Assembly (NCBI GenBank): GCA_964608915.1
Contig: CAZSQA010000006.1
Location: forward strand, 162,339 to 226,338
Source of the DNA: QWQI01 sp964608915
GTDB taxonomy: Bacteria; Planctomycetota; Planctomycetia; Isosphaerales; Isosphaeraceae
Direction of reading: 5' to 3'
DNA: 64,000 nucleotides
Part shown: in pieces, positions 9,700 to 18,384 of the stretch
Numbering within the stretch: the stretch's first letter is position 1
Layout of the letters: each line of letters begins with the position of its first letter
The notes under the pieces: model-generated
What the model was told of the DNA's origin: nothing
What the model saw: the letters and a program-made list of their open reading frames with translations, nothing else
The model's database searches: none
Position numbers and translations under genes: made by a program

Positions 9700-10000
9700 C
9701 CAGCTCAGGAGGTGCGATGAAGGCGGGGACAGGCAGTGAAATTCCCAAAGGAATTTCGGGACCAGCGAGATCGTAAAGAACAGAACCATACGAATCAACC
9801 GTTATCTGAAACCGATCTGTTGATGTTGCGAAAAAACGAAACCGGCCAGAAGCAGATTGGTGTGTCTGCGCGCCGAGTCTCTTCGTCGACCGGTTCTCGA
9901 CACTCGACACAGGTTGCCGAATCCGCTATGTTTGGCCGAAAGTCGTGCCTTGCCGGCGCAACGGTCACACCCGAAAACCCCGCGAATCTCAATCCCGCCC
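9700..10000. other. Divergent intergenic region (301 bp)
   Basis: This stretch lies between the broken PEP-CTERM gene (minus) and the DUF485/symporter operon (plus). Frames remain open through it, but their translations are Arg/Ser-rich and look like shadows. I find no convincing promoter hexamers or repeats. Confidence 0.35.
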
Positions 10001-10306
10001 ATGAGCGCACTTCTTCACGGCCCCGCGCCAGGGGCCGAAAACGAACCGCCGGAAGACCCCGCCATTCAGGCACGCAACGCCCGGCTCGGCCTGAGGCTTT
10101 TCGCCGTTTATGGCCTGATTTACGGCTGCTACGTCGTCGCCGGGGCGTTTCTTCCCGGGGTCATGAAGGTCGGTCTGGCCGGTGTCAATGTCGCCGTCGT
10201 GTGGGGCTTCGGCCTGATCGTCCTCGCTTTCGTCATGGCCATCGTCTACGGCCGCTTGTGCGACCGCCCGCTGGCAGCGACCGAAGAGAAGGGGGCCCCG
10301 CGATGA
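10001..10306 (+). CDS. DUF485 family membrane protein (YjcH-like)
   Basis: This 101-residue protein has two membrane segments (LFAVYGLIYGCYVVAGAFLP and NVAVVWGFGLIVLAFVMAIVYG), with the RLG-Rx-L-F-A-VY opening and C-terminal YGRLCD of DUF485. DUF485 genes commonly precede acetate/solute symporters, as in E. coli yjcH-actP, and that arrangement is present here: the stop overlaps the next start in ATGA (10303-10306), so the two are translationally coupled. The start ATG at 10001 is chosen by family length. It is probably an accessory subunit of the symporter. Confidence 0.85.
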   Translation: MSALLHGPAPGAENEPPEDPAIQARNARLGLRLFAVYGLIYGCYVVAGAFLPGVMKVGLAGVNVAVVWGFGLIVLAFVMAIVYGRLCDRPLAATEEKGAPR

Positions 10307-12042
10307 ACGGAGGTTTCAACCCCGAGGCCGTGGCCGTTTTCGCCTTGATCGTCGGCGCCACACTGGCCTTGTCCTTCTGGCTCGGTTCCAAAGCCAAATC
10401 GGCCAGCGGCTTCTTCGCGGCCGGCGGCGACATTCCCTGGTTCGTCAACGGCATCGCGTTCGCCGGCGATTATCTCTCCGCGGCCAGTTTTCTCGGCATT
10501 TGCGGCATGATCGCGTTTTACGGCTACGATGGGTTCCTTTACTCCATCGGCTACCTCGCCGGCTGGGTGGTCGCCCTGTTCGTCGTCGCCGAACCGCTCA
10601 AACGGCTCGGCAAATACACCTTCGCCGACGCTCTCTCCGCCCGCTTCCGGTCTCGTGGTATCACGGCCGCCGCCGGGCTCTCCACGCTCGTCGTCTCGCT
10701 GTTTTACCTGATCCCGCAAATGGTCGGTGCGGGCGTGCTCGTCCGGCCTCTGTTGGGCCTGCCCCACTGGGCCGGTGTCGTGATGGTCGGCACGGTCGTG
10801 ATCGTCATCGTCATGTCCGCCGGTATGGTCAGCACGACTTATGTCCAGTTCCTCAAAGGGCTTCTGCTCGTCACTTTCAGCGCCTTGCTGACCGTCATGA
10901 TCCTCCAGCGCGGCCTTGCCTCTACGCCGGCGGACAGCCCCGCCAAACCGCTGGAACCGCAGACGCAAGTCACCCGACCGGACGGCCAGGTGCTCATCAA
11001 CGGCAAGCCGAAGTCCGAGTCGTCGTTCCGCCCGGTCGGCCACATCCTGGAGCTGCCTGGCGGTGTCAAGGCAACCGGCCCGCTCACGCCCTGGGGCTAT
11101 CTCAGCACCCTCGCCGGTTCGAAGGTCGTCACGTGGTCGTCGAAAACCATCAAAGACACCGACGGCACGACGACCGTTACCTATACGCCCAAAGTGCAGC
11201 AGGGGGCTGATTTGCTTCAGCCCGGCAACGCGCCGACTTTCGCCGGCCTGAAGAACGGCAAGCCGGTCGAGCGGCTCAATTTCATTTCGCTCATGCTGGC
11301 CCTGTTCTGCGGCACGGCCTCTCTGCCGCACATTCTGATCCGCTACTACACCGTGCGTAATCCGGCGGCGGCGCGCAAGAGCACGATCGTGGGCATCGGC
11401 TCGATCGGGTTTTTCTACGTCCTCACGCTTTATCTCGGCCTGGGGGCGATGACCAACGGCTCGCTGGACGTGACAAACAACAACATGGCCGCGCCGCTGC
11501 TGGCCCGGGCCTTCAGCGACAGCCTGTTCGCCATCATTTCGGCAATCGCCTTCACCACGGTTCTGGGCACCGTTTCAGGCCTGATTATCGCCGCGTCGGG
11601 AGCCGTCGTTCATGACCTGATGACGACCGTCTTCCGCGTCGGCCTTTCCGAAGAAGAGCAGGTAAGCGTGGCCAAGCTGGCAAGCGTGGCCGTGGGGGCC
11701 ATCGCCATCATCCTGGGCATCTTGTTCGAGAAGATGAACGTCAGCTTCCTCGTCGGCTGGGCCTTCAGCGTGGCGGCTTCGGCGAACCTGCCGGCGCTTG
11801 TCATGCTCCTGTTCTGGAAGCGGACGACGGCCGCCGGCATCACGGCCGCCATCCTCGTCGGCATGTGTTCGTCGCTGGGCTGGATTCTGCTGTCTTCCGA
11901 GACGTACAAAAACGTCTACGGCCTCGACCCGGCCTCCGCCCCGTTCCAGATGAGCCAGCCTGGCCTGGTGACCATCCCGCTGGGCTTTCTGACGCTCATC
12001 GTCGTCTCGCTGCTGACGAAGCGGCGGTTGGCGGAAGCATAA
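10303..12042 (+). CDS. actP: Sodium:solute (acetate-type) symporter, ActP family
   Basis: This 579-residue polytopic protein of the SSS family begins FALIVGATLALSFWLG, followed by ASGFFAAGGDIPWFVNG and AGDYLSAASFLGI, which match the Na+-binding start of ActP/cation-acetate symporters. At least 12 hydrophobic segments can be followed. Compared with E. coli ActP (549 residues), it has a hydrophilic insert of roughly 100 residues after the sixth to seventh segment (TPADSPAKPLEPQTQ to PVERLNF), a feature of a subgroup of ActP-like carriers. The start overlaps the DUF485 stop. It probably imports acetate or another short monocarboxylate with Na+; the exact substrate cannot be read from sequence. 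Confidence 0.88.
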   Translation: MNGGFNPEAVAVFALIVGATLALSFWLGSKAKSASGFFAAGGDIPWFVNGIAFAGDYLSAASFLGICGMIAFYGYDGFLYSIGYLAGWVVALFVVAEPLKRLGKYTFADALSARFRSRGITAAAGLSTLVVSLFYLIPQMVGAGVLVRPLLGLPHWAGVVMVGTVVIVIVMSAGMVSTTYVQFLKGLLLVTFSALLTVMILQRGLASTPADSPAKPLEPQTQVTRPDGQVLINGKPKSESSFRPVGHILELPGGVKATGPLTPWGYLSTLAGSKVVTWSSKTIKDTDGTTTVTYTPKVQQGADLLQPGNAPTFAGLKNGKPVERLNFISLMLALFCGTASLPHILIRYYTVRNPAAARKSTIVGIGSIGFFYVLTLYLGLGAMTNGSLDVTNNNMAAPLLARAFSDSLFAIISAIAFTTVLGTVSGLIIAASGAVVHDLMTTVFRVGLSEEEQVSVAKLASVAVGAIAIILGILFEKMNVSFLVGWAFSVAASANLPALVMLLFWKRTTAAGITAAILVGMCSSLGWILLSSETYKNVYGLDPASAPFQMSQPGLVTIPLGFLTLIVVSLLTKRRLAEA

Positions 12043-12047
12043 AAGCT

Positions 12048-12072
12048 GGGCGGTCGTAGCGAATGGCCGCCC
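12048..12072 (+). terminator. Probable terminator of the symporter operon
   Basis: GGGCGGTC (12048-12055) pairs with GGCCGCCC (12065-12072), giving an 8-bp stem with one U-G wobble and a 9-nt loop. It begins five bases after the symporter stop, and the following bases include a short T-containing tail. Confidence 0.55.
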
Positions 12073-12112
12073 GTCAACTTGATTTCGAAACGAGCCCTGG
12101 TTTCTTACGAAT

Positions 12113-14056
12113 TCAGGGCAATTCGGTCGGCGTGACGATCAGGTATCGCTGCATTGCCTTGTAGGGGTATACATCCTGGTTCCATAGCTTGGGATTCACG
12201 AGCTGAAAAGCGGCGGTGAAGAGGTTGTCGTCGATCTCTTCGATCGTGCGGCCGAGCTTGATGATGAGGCTCTTGCCTTGCGGAAGCTCTGCCAAGGCCT
12301 CGAAAGAATCGCTTTGCGAAGTCACGACGGTTTCTGAGAGGTACTGAGGTCGTGAATTTGAACGTTCGATTTGAATAGGTGATACGACCCTCTCAATCGT
12401 TTTGGGCATCGATTCGAGTCCTTTGATTTCGACAAAAGTCGTTTGCGGGCCGGCTATTCCTGTAACTCGCGCATAGATATCGTATTCCGTCGTCTGAGGG
12501 AGCGGTTTGACGGCTCGGACTTTGCCGTCCTGACGCACGGGATGATACTTGACGGTCGTCACGGGCATCGTGAACGTGAAATTCAGAGGTTCCCCGTCTG
12601 CTGCCGTGGTTTTGGGGGCCTGATGAATCAATTTCCGGTGAACGGAATTGGCGGCATTCAACACTGGTTCGAGATCGACGATCCAGGCTTTGTGTTCTTC
12701 GGCCGTTCGAAAGGTGTCGAATCTCTCGTCCAGAATGCCATCGAGATCCTTACCGCTGACCGAGACGAGCCGGACTTCGAAAGACCTTTGCGGATTTGGT
12801 TCGGGAACTTTCGATTCGCGGTGCGATTTCGAACTGATGCGATTCATCCGCCCGATCCAGATTTTGCCTGGCAAAGGCTGAACTGTGTTTCCCCCAGCCT
12901 GATCGACCGTCGAATCCTTGACTGCTGAATTCGTTTTCCCGCTCGGCTCCTTCTGGCTAGGCTGCATGACCTGGCCGATCGCGGCCAGTTTCGTAGCCAT
13001 GATGGCAAATGTAACCGTCAGCGCGAAATACGAAACGAGCCGCTTCTTCGATATCTTCACAGGACAGACTCCTTCCGGTCCCAACAGTGCTTCGATCCTC
13101 GTGCCGAGACGGCCTCGACACCGGGGCGAAGCGAACGTGATCACGATTGATTCGAAAGGTGAGAATCGTGGATTCCTGGCCGCCCACGTGGCAGCCGATT
13201 CCAAAGCCCGCGCCAGAGCCAGCGGATCTCCCGTCACATATGTAGCGAAGCGATCCGCCGCCAATTCCCGCCACATTGAAGCCTGTCGATTTATCCTGTG
13301 CATCGCCGGATGAAAGAACCAGACGACTCCCGCTATGCGTTCGATCAGCACAAACACAAGATCTCGCCGCATAACGTGGGCCAATTCATGAGCCAGCACG
13401 GCTACGAGTTGGTCTTCGTCGGAATTGATTGCCCATCGCCGAGGCAGAATGATAACTGGCCTGAAAAGACCCACAGCCATGGGCTGTGCCACGCTATCCG
13501 AAATGCGAACGGCCGGCGGATTTCGAAGCCCCATGCGGCAGGCAAGATCGTTCGCGATCGACTGCGACTTCGAATCGGCGGGGTCGATGCGGTGACGAAT
13601 GCGGAAGAGCAGGGTGGCGGCGATGAGTCGACCGGTGAGAACGACCATTCCGGCGAACCATAAGCGAATGGCCCAACTGACCGATTCTCTGACGATCGAT
13701 TCGAGCGATAGCATTAGAGGGGCTTCGCTCGGGCGGACTACTGACTCGGCAACCTGAGTCGGTGGCCTTCGTTCGAAATCGGCATTTCTTGTGACGCGCG
13801 ACGCAATCACGGGCGATTCGAAATGCGATTCGGAGGAAGTCGATGATAAAGTCGGGAGAACTTGGAAGGCCAGAGCGATCGCAAACGGCGCAGCGATACA
13901 TGCGAGTATGGCGTATCGCATACGCCTATCGGCTTGCAAGGGAGAAAGTGATTCGATGCGTAGACCGAACGACAGCCCGACGAGCGGAACGGTCCACAGC
14001 GAATGACACAAAACTGGCCAGAGAATTCGGGCGAATTGCGAATCGATTTCGAACAT
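12113..14056 (-). CDS. M56 family (BlaR1-like) membrane metallopeptidase, second of tandem pair
   Basis: This 647-residue protein starts at ATG 14056, preceded by a good GGGAGG ribosome site. Residues 1-~320 form the BlaR1-type membrane peptidase: several hydrophobic segments, the zinc motif HELAH near residue 222 and the downstream Glu in MWRELAADRFA. After a further membrane segment (VSYFALTVTFAIMATKLAA) comes a ~270-residue extracytoplasmic region with no penicillin-binding motifs. Its end (LPQGKSLIIKLG, then YLIVTPTEL) resembles the core of secretin beta-domains. It is a paralogue of the gene at 14076-15920, 19 bp away, and both lie downstream of a BlaI-type repressor. By family logic it senses an external signal and cleaves the repressor, but this is inferred. 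Confidence 0.85.
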   Translation of the reverse strand: MFEIDSQFARILWPVLCHSLWTVPLVGLSFGLRIESLSPLQADRRMRYAILACIAAPFAIALAFQVLPTLSSTSSESHFESPVIASRVTRNADFERRPPTQVAESVVRPSEAPLMLSLESIVRESVSWAIRLWFAGMVVLTGRLIAATLLFRIRHRIDPADSKSQSIANDLACRMGLRNPPAVRISDSVAQPMAVGLFRPVIILPRRWAINSDEDQLVAVLAHELAHVMRRDLVFVLIERIAGVVWFFHPAMHRINRQASMWRELAADRFATYVTGDPLALARALESAATWAARNPRFSPFESIVITFASPRCRGRLGTRIEALLGPEGVCPVKISKKRLVSYFALTVTFAIMATKLAAIGQVMQPSQKEPSGKTNSAVKDSTVDQAGGNTVQPLPGKIWIGRMNRISSKSHRESKVPEPNPQRSFEVRLVSVSGKDLDGILDERFDTFRTAEEHKAWIVDLEPVLNAANSVHRKLIHQAPKTTAADGEPLNFTFTMPVTTVKYHPVRQDGKVRAVKPLPQTTEYDIYARVTGIAGPQTTFVEIKGLESMPKTIERVVSPIQIERSNSRPQYLSETVVTSQSDSFEALAELPQGKSLIIKLGRTIEEIDDNLFTAAFQLVNPKLWNQDVYPYKAMQRYLIVTPTELP

Positions 14057-14075
14057 GATTACACTGCCTCCCTTA

Positions 14076-15920
14076 TCAGTGGTTCGGGTCCGTAGTCCCC
14101 ACATCTACGCTTGCGACACGTGCCGTTACGATCGCCAGCCGGGCGAACTGGGCCACGCGTGAACCTTTTTCGCCGAGAACCTGTTCGTACAGAAATCGTG
14201 GCTCTTTCCTGTAAGGCTCCATCGATTGTCCCAGCCTAACGCAGAGGCTTTCACCAGGCTTCAATGTTCTGGTGTCTTTCAATTCGATCGCTTCGGTCAT
14301 ACTCATCAAGTACGGGGATCGATTGATATTGGGTATGCCCGCTGCAGAACTTGCCGATGGCGCGGGCTTCATTCGATCATTGAAATCCGTGATTTCAGAT
14401 CGCAATTCGATACCGCCCGCGGTCAGTTCTCCGATGAAACGAAATTCCGTCCAAACCTTTTCGCTCCGGACTTTTTCCGGGACTGTCCGGCCAAATTGCT
14501 CGATCAGTGCGATTTTGATCTTGTTCGGTGCCTCCCATCGCCCCTGGAGTGTGGACCTGTCGTACCCCTTGATGCCAGGCATGAGCATGGAGCTTGAGGA
14601 CGGATGCGAAATCAGCGATTCCTTCAATTCCGGGCCGATGACGAGATGCTCCGGCAGAAACGCCCCTTCGGGCAGATTCACGGTGGATTTCAACAAGTTG
14701 CCGGCGAATTCGGAATCCACATTCACCAGTGTGATCTGGTATTCGATCTTTGGGCCCGACTCGTTGATTTCGGAGAGATGGAGTCCCGCGACGCCACCGA
14801 TCGGCATAGCCGTTCGAAATCGCGATCCCATGGCGAACGGCTTCGTCTGAACCATCAATAGTGAGAATATGGCAAGTAAGATGATCAGAGCACCGATTAC
14901 CCCGACTGATTTTCGAACGATTCTCATCGGACGATATTCGCCTGTTCCCAGGACCGCTTCGACACGGGTGAGAACGGCACCACGAGGCTTCGATGCCACA
15001 AGCGGTAAACCGAAGGATTCGAAAGGCGATCGGGATCCGATCAAGTGAATTTTCGATGCGAACGATTCCAGAGCACTTGCCAGGGCCAGCGGTTTGCCGG
15101 TCAGGCCGACGGCAAGCCGGTCCGCAGCAAGTTCACGCCACAATGCGGCATCTCGATTCCAACGGTGCATCGCGGGATGAAAGAACCAGACGACCTCGGC
15201 TAAGCGTTCGAGAAAATGACTGCGAAGATCCGATCGTTCGAGATGCGCCAGCTCATGTGCCAGAACGGCTTCGACATAGTCCGGATCGGCCGATAACAGC
15301 CAGTCTCCGGGAAGGATTACGACAGGATGCGAAATGCCCGAAACCATTGGCTGCATGACGGATTTCGAAACTCGAACGGCTGGCGGTCGACTGAGTTCAA
15401 GTCGCTGAGCGAGCGAATCTGCAAGCGATTGCAGTTCTGTATGCGGCCAACTCGATCCGATGCGATACTGAAGGATGAGACCGCCCAGGCAGAGTCGAAT
15501 GCTGAGAACGATCATTCCGGCCGACCAGAAGAAAATGGCCCAAGGGGCCGCGTTCCGAATGGCTGATCGAAGCGATATCAATATTGAAGGCGATTTCGAT
15601 TGCGTTCGCGCATAACCATCAGGCATCGATCGTTCGGACGCTGGCAGGCTCTTTTCGAGTGTCGATGTGCCCGACGGAATCGCATCTCCCGATCGTTCCG
15701 AACCCGTCGATTTCCGTTCGAAAGCCAAGAAACTCAGGGCGATCAGGCCTGGTACGAAAAGAAAAGCGATGACGCTTCGACGGAGATTTCGGTCGATTTG
15801 CGTGGATGAAAGCGATTCGATCCGGAATCGGAATATCAAACCGATGACCGGGATCGTCCAGAGCGAATGACACAGCATCGACCAGAGAAACCCGGCGAAT
15901 TGCGAGATGAATCCCTGCAT
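14076..15920 (-). CDS. M56 family (BlaR1-like) membrane metallopeptidase, first of tandem pair
   Basis: This 614-residue paralogue of the next gene begins FAGFLWSMLCHSLWTIPVIG, close to FARILWPVLCHSLWTVPLVG in the neighbour. The zinc motif HELAH lies near residue 221, and LWRELAADRLA supplies the third ligand. A last membrane segment (VGVIGALIILLAIFSLLMV) leads to an outer region of ~260 residues. That region contains GIELRSEITDFND, LKPGESLCVRLGQ and LAIVTARVASV, an order reminiscent of the secretin homology domain and unlike the penicillin sensor of BlaR1. It lies 19 bp downstream of the BlaI-type repressor gene, so operon transcription from the promoter at 16386-16413 is likely. The signal sensed is unknown. 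Confidence 0.86.
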   Translation of the reverse strand: MQGFISQFAGFLWSMLCHSLWTIPVIGLIFRFRIESLSSTQIDRNLRRSVIAFLFVPGLIALSFLAFERKSTGSERSGDAIPSGTSTLEKSLPASERSMPDGYARTQSKSPSILISLRSAIRNAAPWAIFFWSAGMIVLSIRLCLGGLILQYRIGSSWPHTELQSLADSLAQRLELSRPPAVRVSKSVMQPMVSGISHPVVILPGDWLLSADPDYVEAVLAHELAHLERSDLRSHFLERLAEVVWFFHPAMHRWNRDAALWRELAADRLAVGLTGKPLALASALESFASKIHLIGSRSPFESFGLPLVASKPRGAVLTRVEAVLGTGEYRPMRIVRKSVGVIGALIILLAIFSLLMVQTKPFAMGSRFRTAMPIGGVAGLHLSEINESGPKIEYQITLVNVDSEFAGNLLKSTVNLPEGAFLPEHLVIGPELKESLISHPSSSSMLMPGIKGYDRSTLQGRWEAPNKIKIALIEQFGRTVPEKVRSEKVWTEFRFIGELTAGGIELRSEITDFNDRMKPAPSASSAAGIPNINRSPYLMSMTEAIELKDTRTLKPGESLCVRLGQSMEPYRKEPRFLYEQVLGEKGSRVAQFARLAIVTARVASVDVGTTDPNH

Positions 15921-15939
15921 GGCGAATGAACCTCGGTGT

Positions 15940-16335
15940 TCAGCGTTTCCGATCCGATTTCGAATAGTCCTCGATGAGCTTGCGAATCTCTTTCAGCTCC
16001 TCGGGCGAGGGCTTTGCGTCATCGAGAAGCTGGGCGACGAGGGCCGTCGAGGAGCCTTCGAAGACGCGAGAAAGGGTGTCGGCCAGGATGGTTTTCAAGG
16101 TGCGTTCGCGGGGCTTCGCGGGGCGATAGCGGAATGCCTTGCCGTCCGGCTCGCGCTGGAGCGAACCCTTGTCGGCCATGATGTTCATCAGGGTCATGAC
16201 GGTGGTGTAAGCGCGGGGCGTTTCAGCGTCCCGGTTGAGAATTTCGAGAACCTCGCGCACCCGCATCGGTCCGCCCGAATCCCAAAGGATCTTGAGAATT
16301 TCGAATTCGGCCTTCGTCGGCGTATCGTCGCTCAT
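15940..16335 (-). CDS. BlaI/MecI family transcriptional repressor
   Basis: This 131-residue protein is the typical size of BlaI/MecI. It opens with the winged-helix domain (PTKAEFEILKILWDSGGPMRVREVLEIL, then AYTTVMTLMNIMADKGSLQRE), with the K/R-rich wing (GKAFRYRPAKPRE), and ends in a helical dimerisation segment (EELKEIRKLIEDY). GGAGG lies five bases before the ATG. BlaI binds DNA as a dimer and is inactivated by proteolysis following activation of its M56 partner; two M56 genes follow directly. A 16-bp mec-like operator overlaps its own promoter (16390-16405), indicating autoregulation. Confidence 0.92.
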   Translation of the reverse strand: MSDDTPTKAEFEILKILWDSGGPMRVREVLEILNRDAETPRAYTTVMTLMNIMADKGSLQREPDGKAFRYRPAKPRERTLKTILADTLSRVFEGSSTALVAQLLDDAKPSPEELKEIRKLIEDYSKSDRKR

Positions 16336-16385
16336 CGAGCCTCCATGCGTTGCCAGAAACCGCGTTTCGATCGATTACGAAATTT

Positions 16386-16413
16386 ATCGTACGAAAGAAT
16401 TAGTAGGTGTCAA
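16386..16413 (-). promoter_or_regulatory. Promoter of the blaI-M56-M56 operon
   Basis: On the minus strand TTGACA (16408-16413) is followed after 16 bp by TACGAT (16386-16391), about 50 bp upstream of the BlaI start. The -35 is perfect and the -10 matches four of six consensus positions. The operator at 16390-16405 fills the spacer. Confidence 0.65.
16390..16405. promoter_or_regulatory. BlaI/MecI-type operator
   Basis: TACGAAAGAATTAGTA has the 16-bp spacing of the staphylococcal mec operator (TACTACATATGTAGTA). The right half-site TAGTA is exact and the left half TACGA differs at one base. It lies between the -35 and -10 elements of the BlaI promoter, where repressor binding would block polymerase. 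Confidence 0.6.
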
Positions 16414-16530
16414 GCGCAAAATCGCGGTCGATCGACACCTGGTCGATCGGCCGCGATTGAGAATCAGGAAGCTATAGCAAGTCGGATGCGAGAACGCATG
16501 CTTCGAGCGAACGACGACAGAGAAATTCGA

Positions 16531-18168
16531 TCAATGCCGGAAATGCCGGCGGCCGGTCAGGATCATGGCCATGCCGTGTTCGCGGCAGGCGGTGAAGGTT
16601 TCGTCGTCACGCTTCGAACCGCCAGGCTGGATGATGGCCGTGATACCGGCGGCGGCGGCCACGTCCGGGCCGTCGCGGAAGGGGAAGAACGCGTCGCTGG
16701 CAAGCACGGCGCCTCTGGCCTTCTCGCCGGCTTTCGAACAGGCAATGCGGACGCTGTCCAGCCGGCTCATCTGGCCAGCGCCGGTGCCCAGAAGCTGGCC
16801 GTCTTTGGCGACGACGATGGCGTTCGATTTCACGGCCTGGCACACGACCCAGGCGAAGGCCAGGTCACGCCGTTCAGCGTCGGTCGGGGGGCGGTCGGTG
16901 GCGACTTTCCATGCGGAATCGTCAGCTTCGACGGCGTCCCAGTCCTGCAGCAGCACGCCGCCCTCGATACGCCGCCAATCGTAGCCTTCCGGCAATCCCG
17001 ATCCGGGCTTGAGTTCGGCTTCGAGCGAGACGAGCCGGACGCTGTTCTTCCAGGTCGGTTTGGTGGTCAGGATCTGCAGTGCTTCGGGCGTGAAGCCCGG
17101 GGCGATGACGCATTCGAGGAACCGGCCGGGCACGGCCATGCGTTCGGCGGTGGCAGCGTCCACGACCCGGTTCGTACCGACGATGCCGCCGAAGGCCGAA
17201 ACGGGGTCGCCTTCATAAGCCCGTTCGAAGGCGGTCGATATATCGGTCGCGATGGCCGCGCCGCAGGGATTGTTGTGCTTGAGGACGCAGGCCCCGGGCC
17301 CGGCGAAGTTGCGGACGAGCCGAAGGGCGCTGTCCAGGTCGAGCAGGTTGTTGTACGAAAGTTCTTTGCCATGAAGTATTTTTGCGGTGGCCAGGTTTGG
17401 CCCGGCGGTGTCGGGCTCGACGTACCAGGCGGCCTTCTGGTGGGGGTTTTCGCCGTAGCGGAGCGTGCTTTTGAGCTTGAGGGGCCGGTCGGGAGTCCAC
17501 GAGGGCGGGAAGCTTTCGGCCGGGGCTTTTTCTTCGGAAGCGTCGAGCTGCTTTTCGACCCAGGCGGAGATCATGCGGTCATAACGGCTGGTGCGGCGGA
17601 TCGCTTCCAGCATGAGCCGCTTGCGTGTGGCGATTCGTGTGCCGCCGGTTTCGGTGAATTCGGCCAGGAAGGCGGCATATTGGTCGGGCGCGGTGAGCAC
17701 GGCCACGTGCGAATGGTTCTTGGCCGCGCCGCGGACGAGCGAAGGGCCGCCGATGTCGATCTGCTCGATGGCTTCTTCCCAGGTGACGCCGGATTTGGCG
17801 ACGGTCTGTTCGAAGGGGTAAAGGTTGACGACGACAAGGTCGATCGGCTCGAAACCCGACTCGGCGAGCACGGCCATGTCGTCCGCGAGTTCGCGCCGGG
17901 CCAGGATGCCGCCGTGGATTTTCGGGTGCAGCGTTTTGACGCGGCCGCCGAGTATTTCCGGCTGACCGGTATAGGCAGAGATTTCGGTGACTTCGAATCC
18001 GGCGTCGGCCAGAGCCTTGTAGGTACCGCCCGAGGCGAGCAGGGCGACGCCTTTGCCGGCGAGCGCTGTGGCGAGTTCGATCAGGCCGGTTTTGTCCGAA
18101 AGGCTGAGAATGGCACGGCGAACGGGAACGAGATCGGCCGTCGAGGCCGGTGTGTGATGGGCGGACAC
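16531..18168 (-). CDS. purH: Bifunctional AICAR formyltransferase / IMP cyclohydrolase
   Basis: This 545-residue protein catalyses the last two steps of purine synthesis: formyl transfer from 10-formyl-THF to AICAR, and ring closure to IMP. The N-terminal MGS-like cyclohydrolase domain shows ILSLSDKTGLIELA and GGRVKTLHPKIHGGIL. The AICAR transformylase domain shows LRYGENPHQKAAWY, LKHNNPCGAA and the C-terminal RDGPD...ITAIIQPGGS region. Length is close to the usual ~520-530. The start is a GTG (18166-18168) with a weak GGAGAG upstream; MSAHHTPASTADLVPV precedes the conserved region by about 18 residues. It appears to be a single-gene unit; no purine riboswitch is visible. Confidence 0.95.
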   Translation of the reverse strand: MSAHHTPASTADLVPVRRAILSLSDKTGLIELATALAGKGVALLASGGTYKALADAGFEVTEISAYTGQPEILGGRVKTLHPKIHGGILARRELADDMAVLAESGFEPIDLVVVNLYPFEQTVAKSGVTWEEAIEQIDIGGPSLVRGAAKNHSHVAVLTAPDQYAAFLAEFTETGGTRIATRKRLMLEAIRRTSRYDRMISAWVEKQLDASEEKAPAESFPPSWTPDRPLKLKSTLRYGENPHQKAAWYVEPDTAGPNLATAKILHGKELSYNNLLDLDSALRLVRNFAGPGACVLKHNNPCGAAIATDISTAFERAYEGDPVSAFGGIVGTNRVVDAATAERMAVPGRFLECVIAPGFTPEALQILTTKPTWKNSVRLVSLEAELKPGSGLPEGYDWRRIEGGVLLQDWDAVEADDSAWKVATDRPPTDAERRDLAFAWVVCQAVKSNAIVVAKDGQLLGTGAGQMSRLDSVRIACSKAGEKARGAVLASDAFFPFRDGPDVAAAAGITAIIQPGGSKRDDETFTACREHGMAMILTGRRHFRH

Positions 18169-18247
18169 GGCTTTCGAAACTCTCCGGAGCGGATGGACGC
18201 GGGAATGACCCGCGAAGCGATATCGCGGGACGCGAATTCGAAACGGA

Positions 18248-18277
18248 AACCGGCACGCCGTCGGGGGCGTGCCGGTT
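18248..18277 (-). terminator. Rho-independent terminator of the PQQ-propeller gene
   Basis: AACCGGCACGCC (18248-18259) and GGCGTGCCGGTT (18266-18277) form a perfect 12-bp stem with a 6-nt loop. Read on the minus strand it is followed by T-rich TTTCCGTTTCG, and it lies ~110 bp past the end of the propeller gene and ahead of purH. Confidence 0.75.
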
Positions 18278-18384
18278 CCTATTTTGCACGATTCGATTCC
18301 GAAATGCGAGCAGCACGAAGGCTAAGAGGCCGAATCGACCTGAAGCGGGCTCGCGACTGGCCCGGTTCGAACGGGGTCAGCGAC

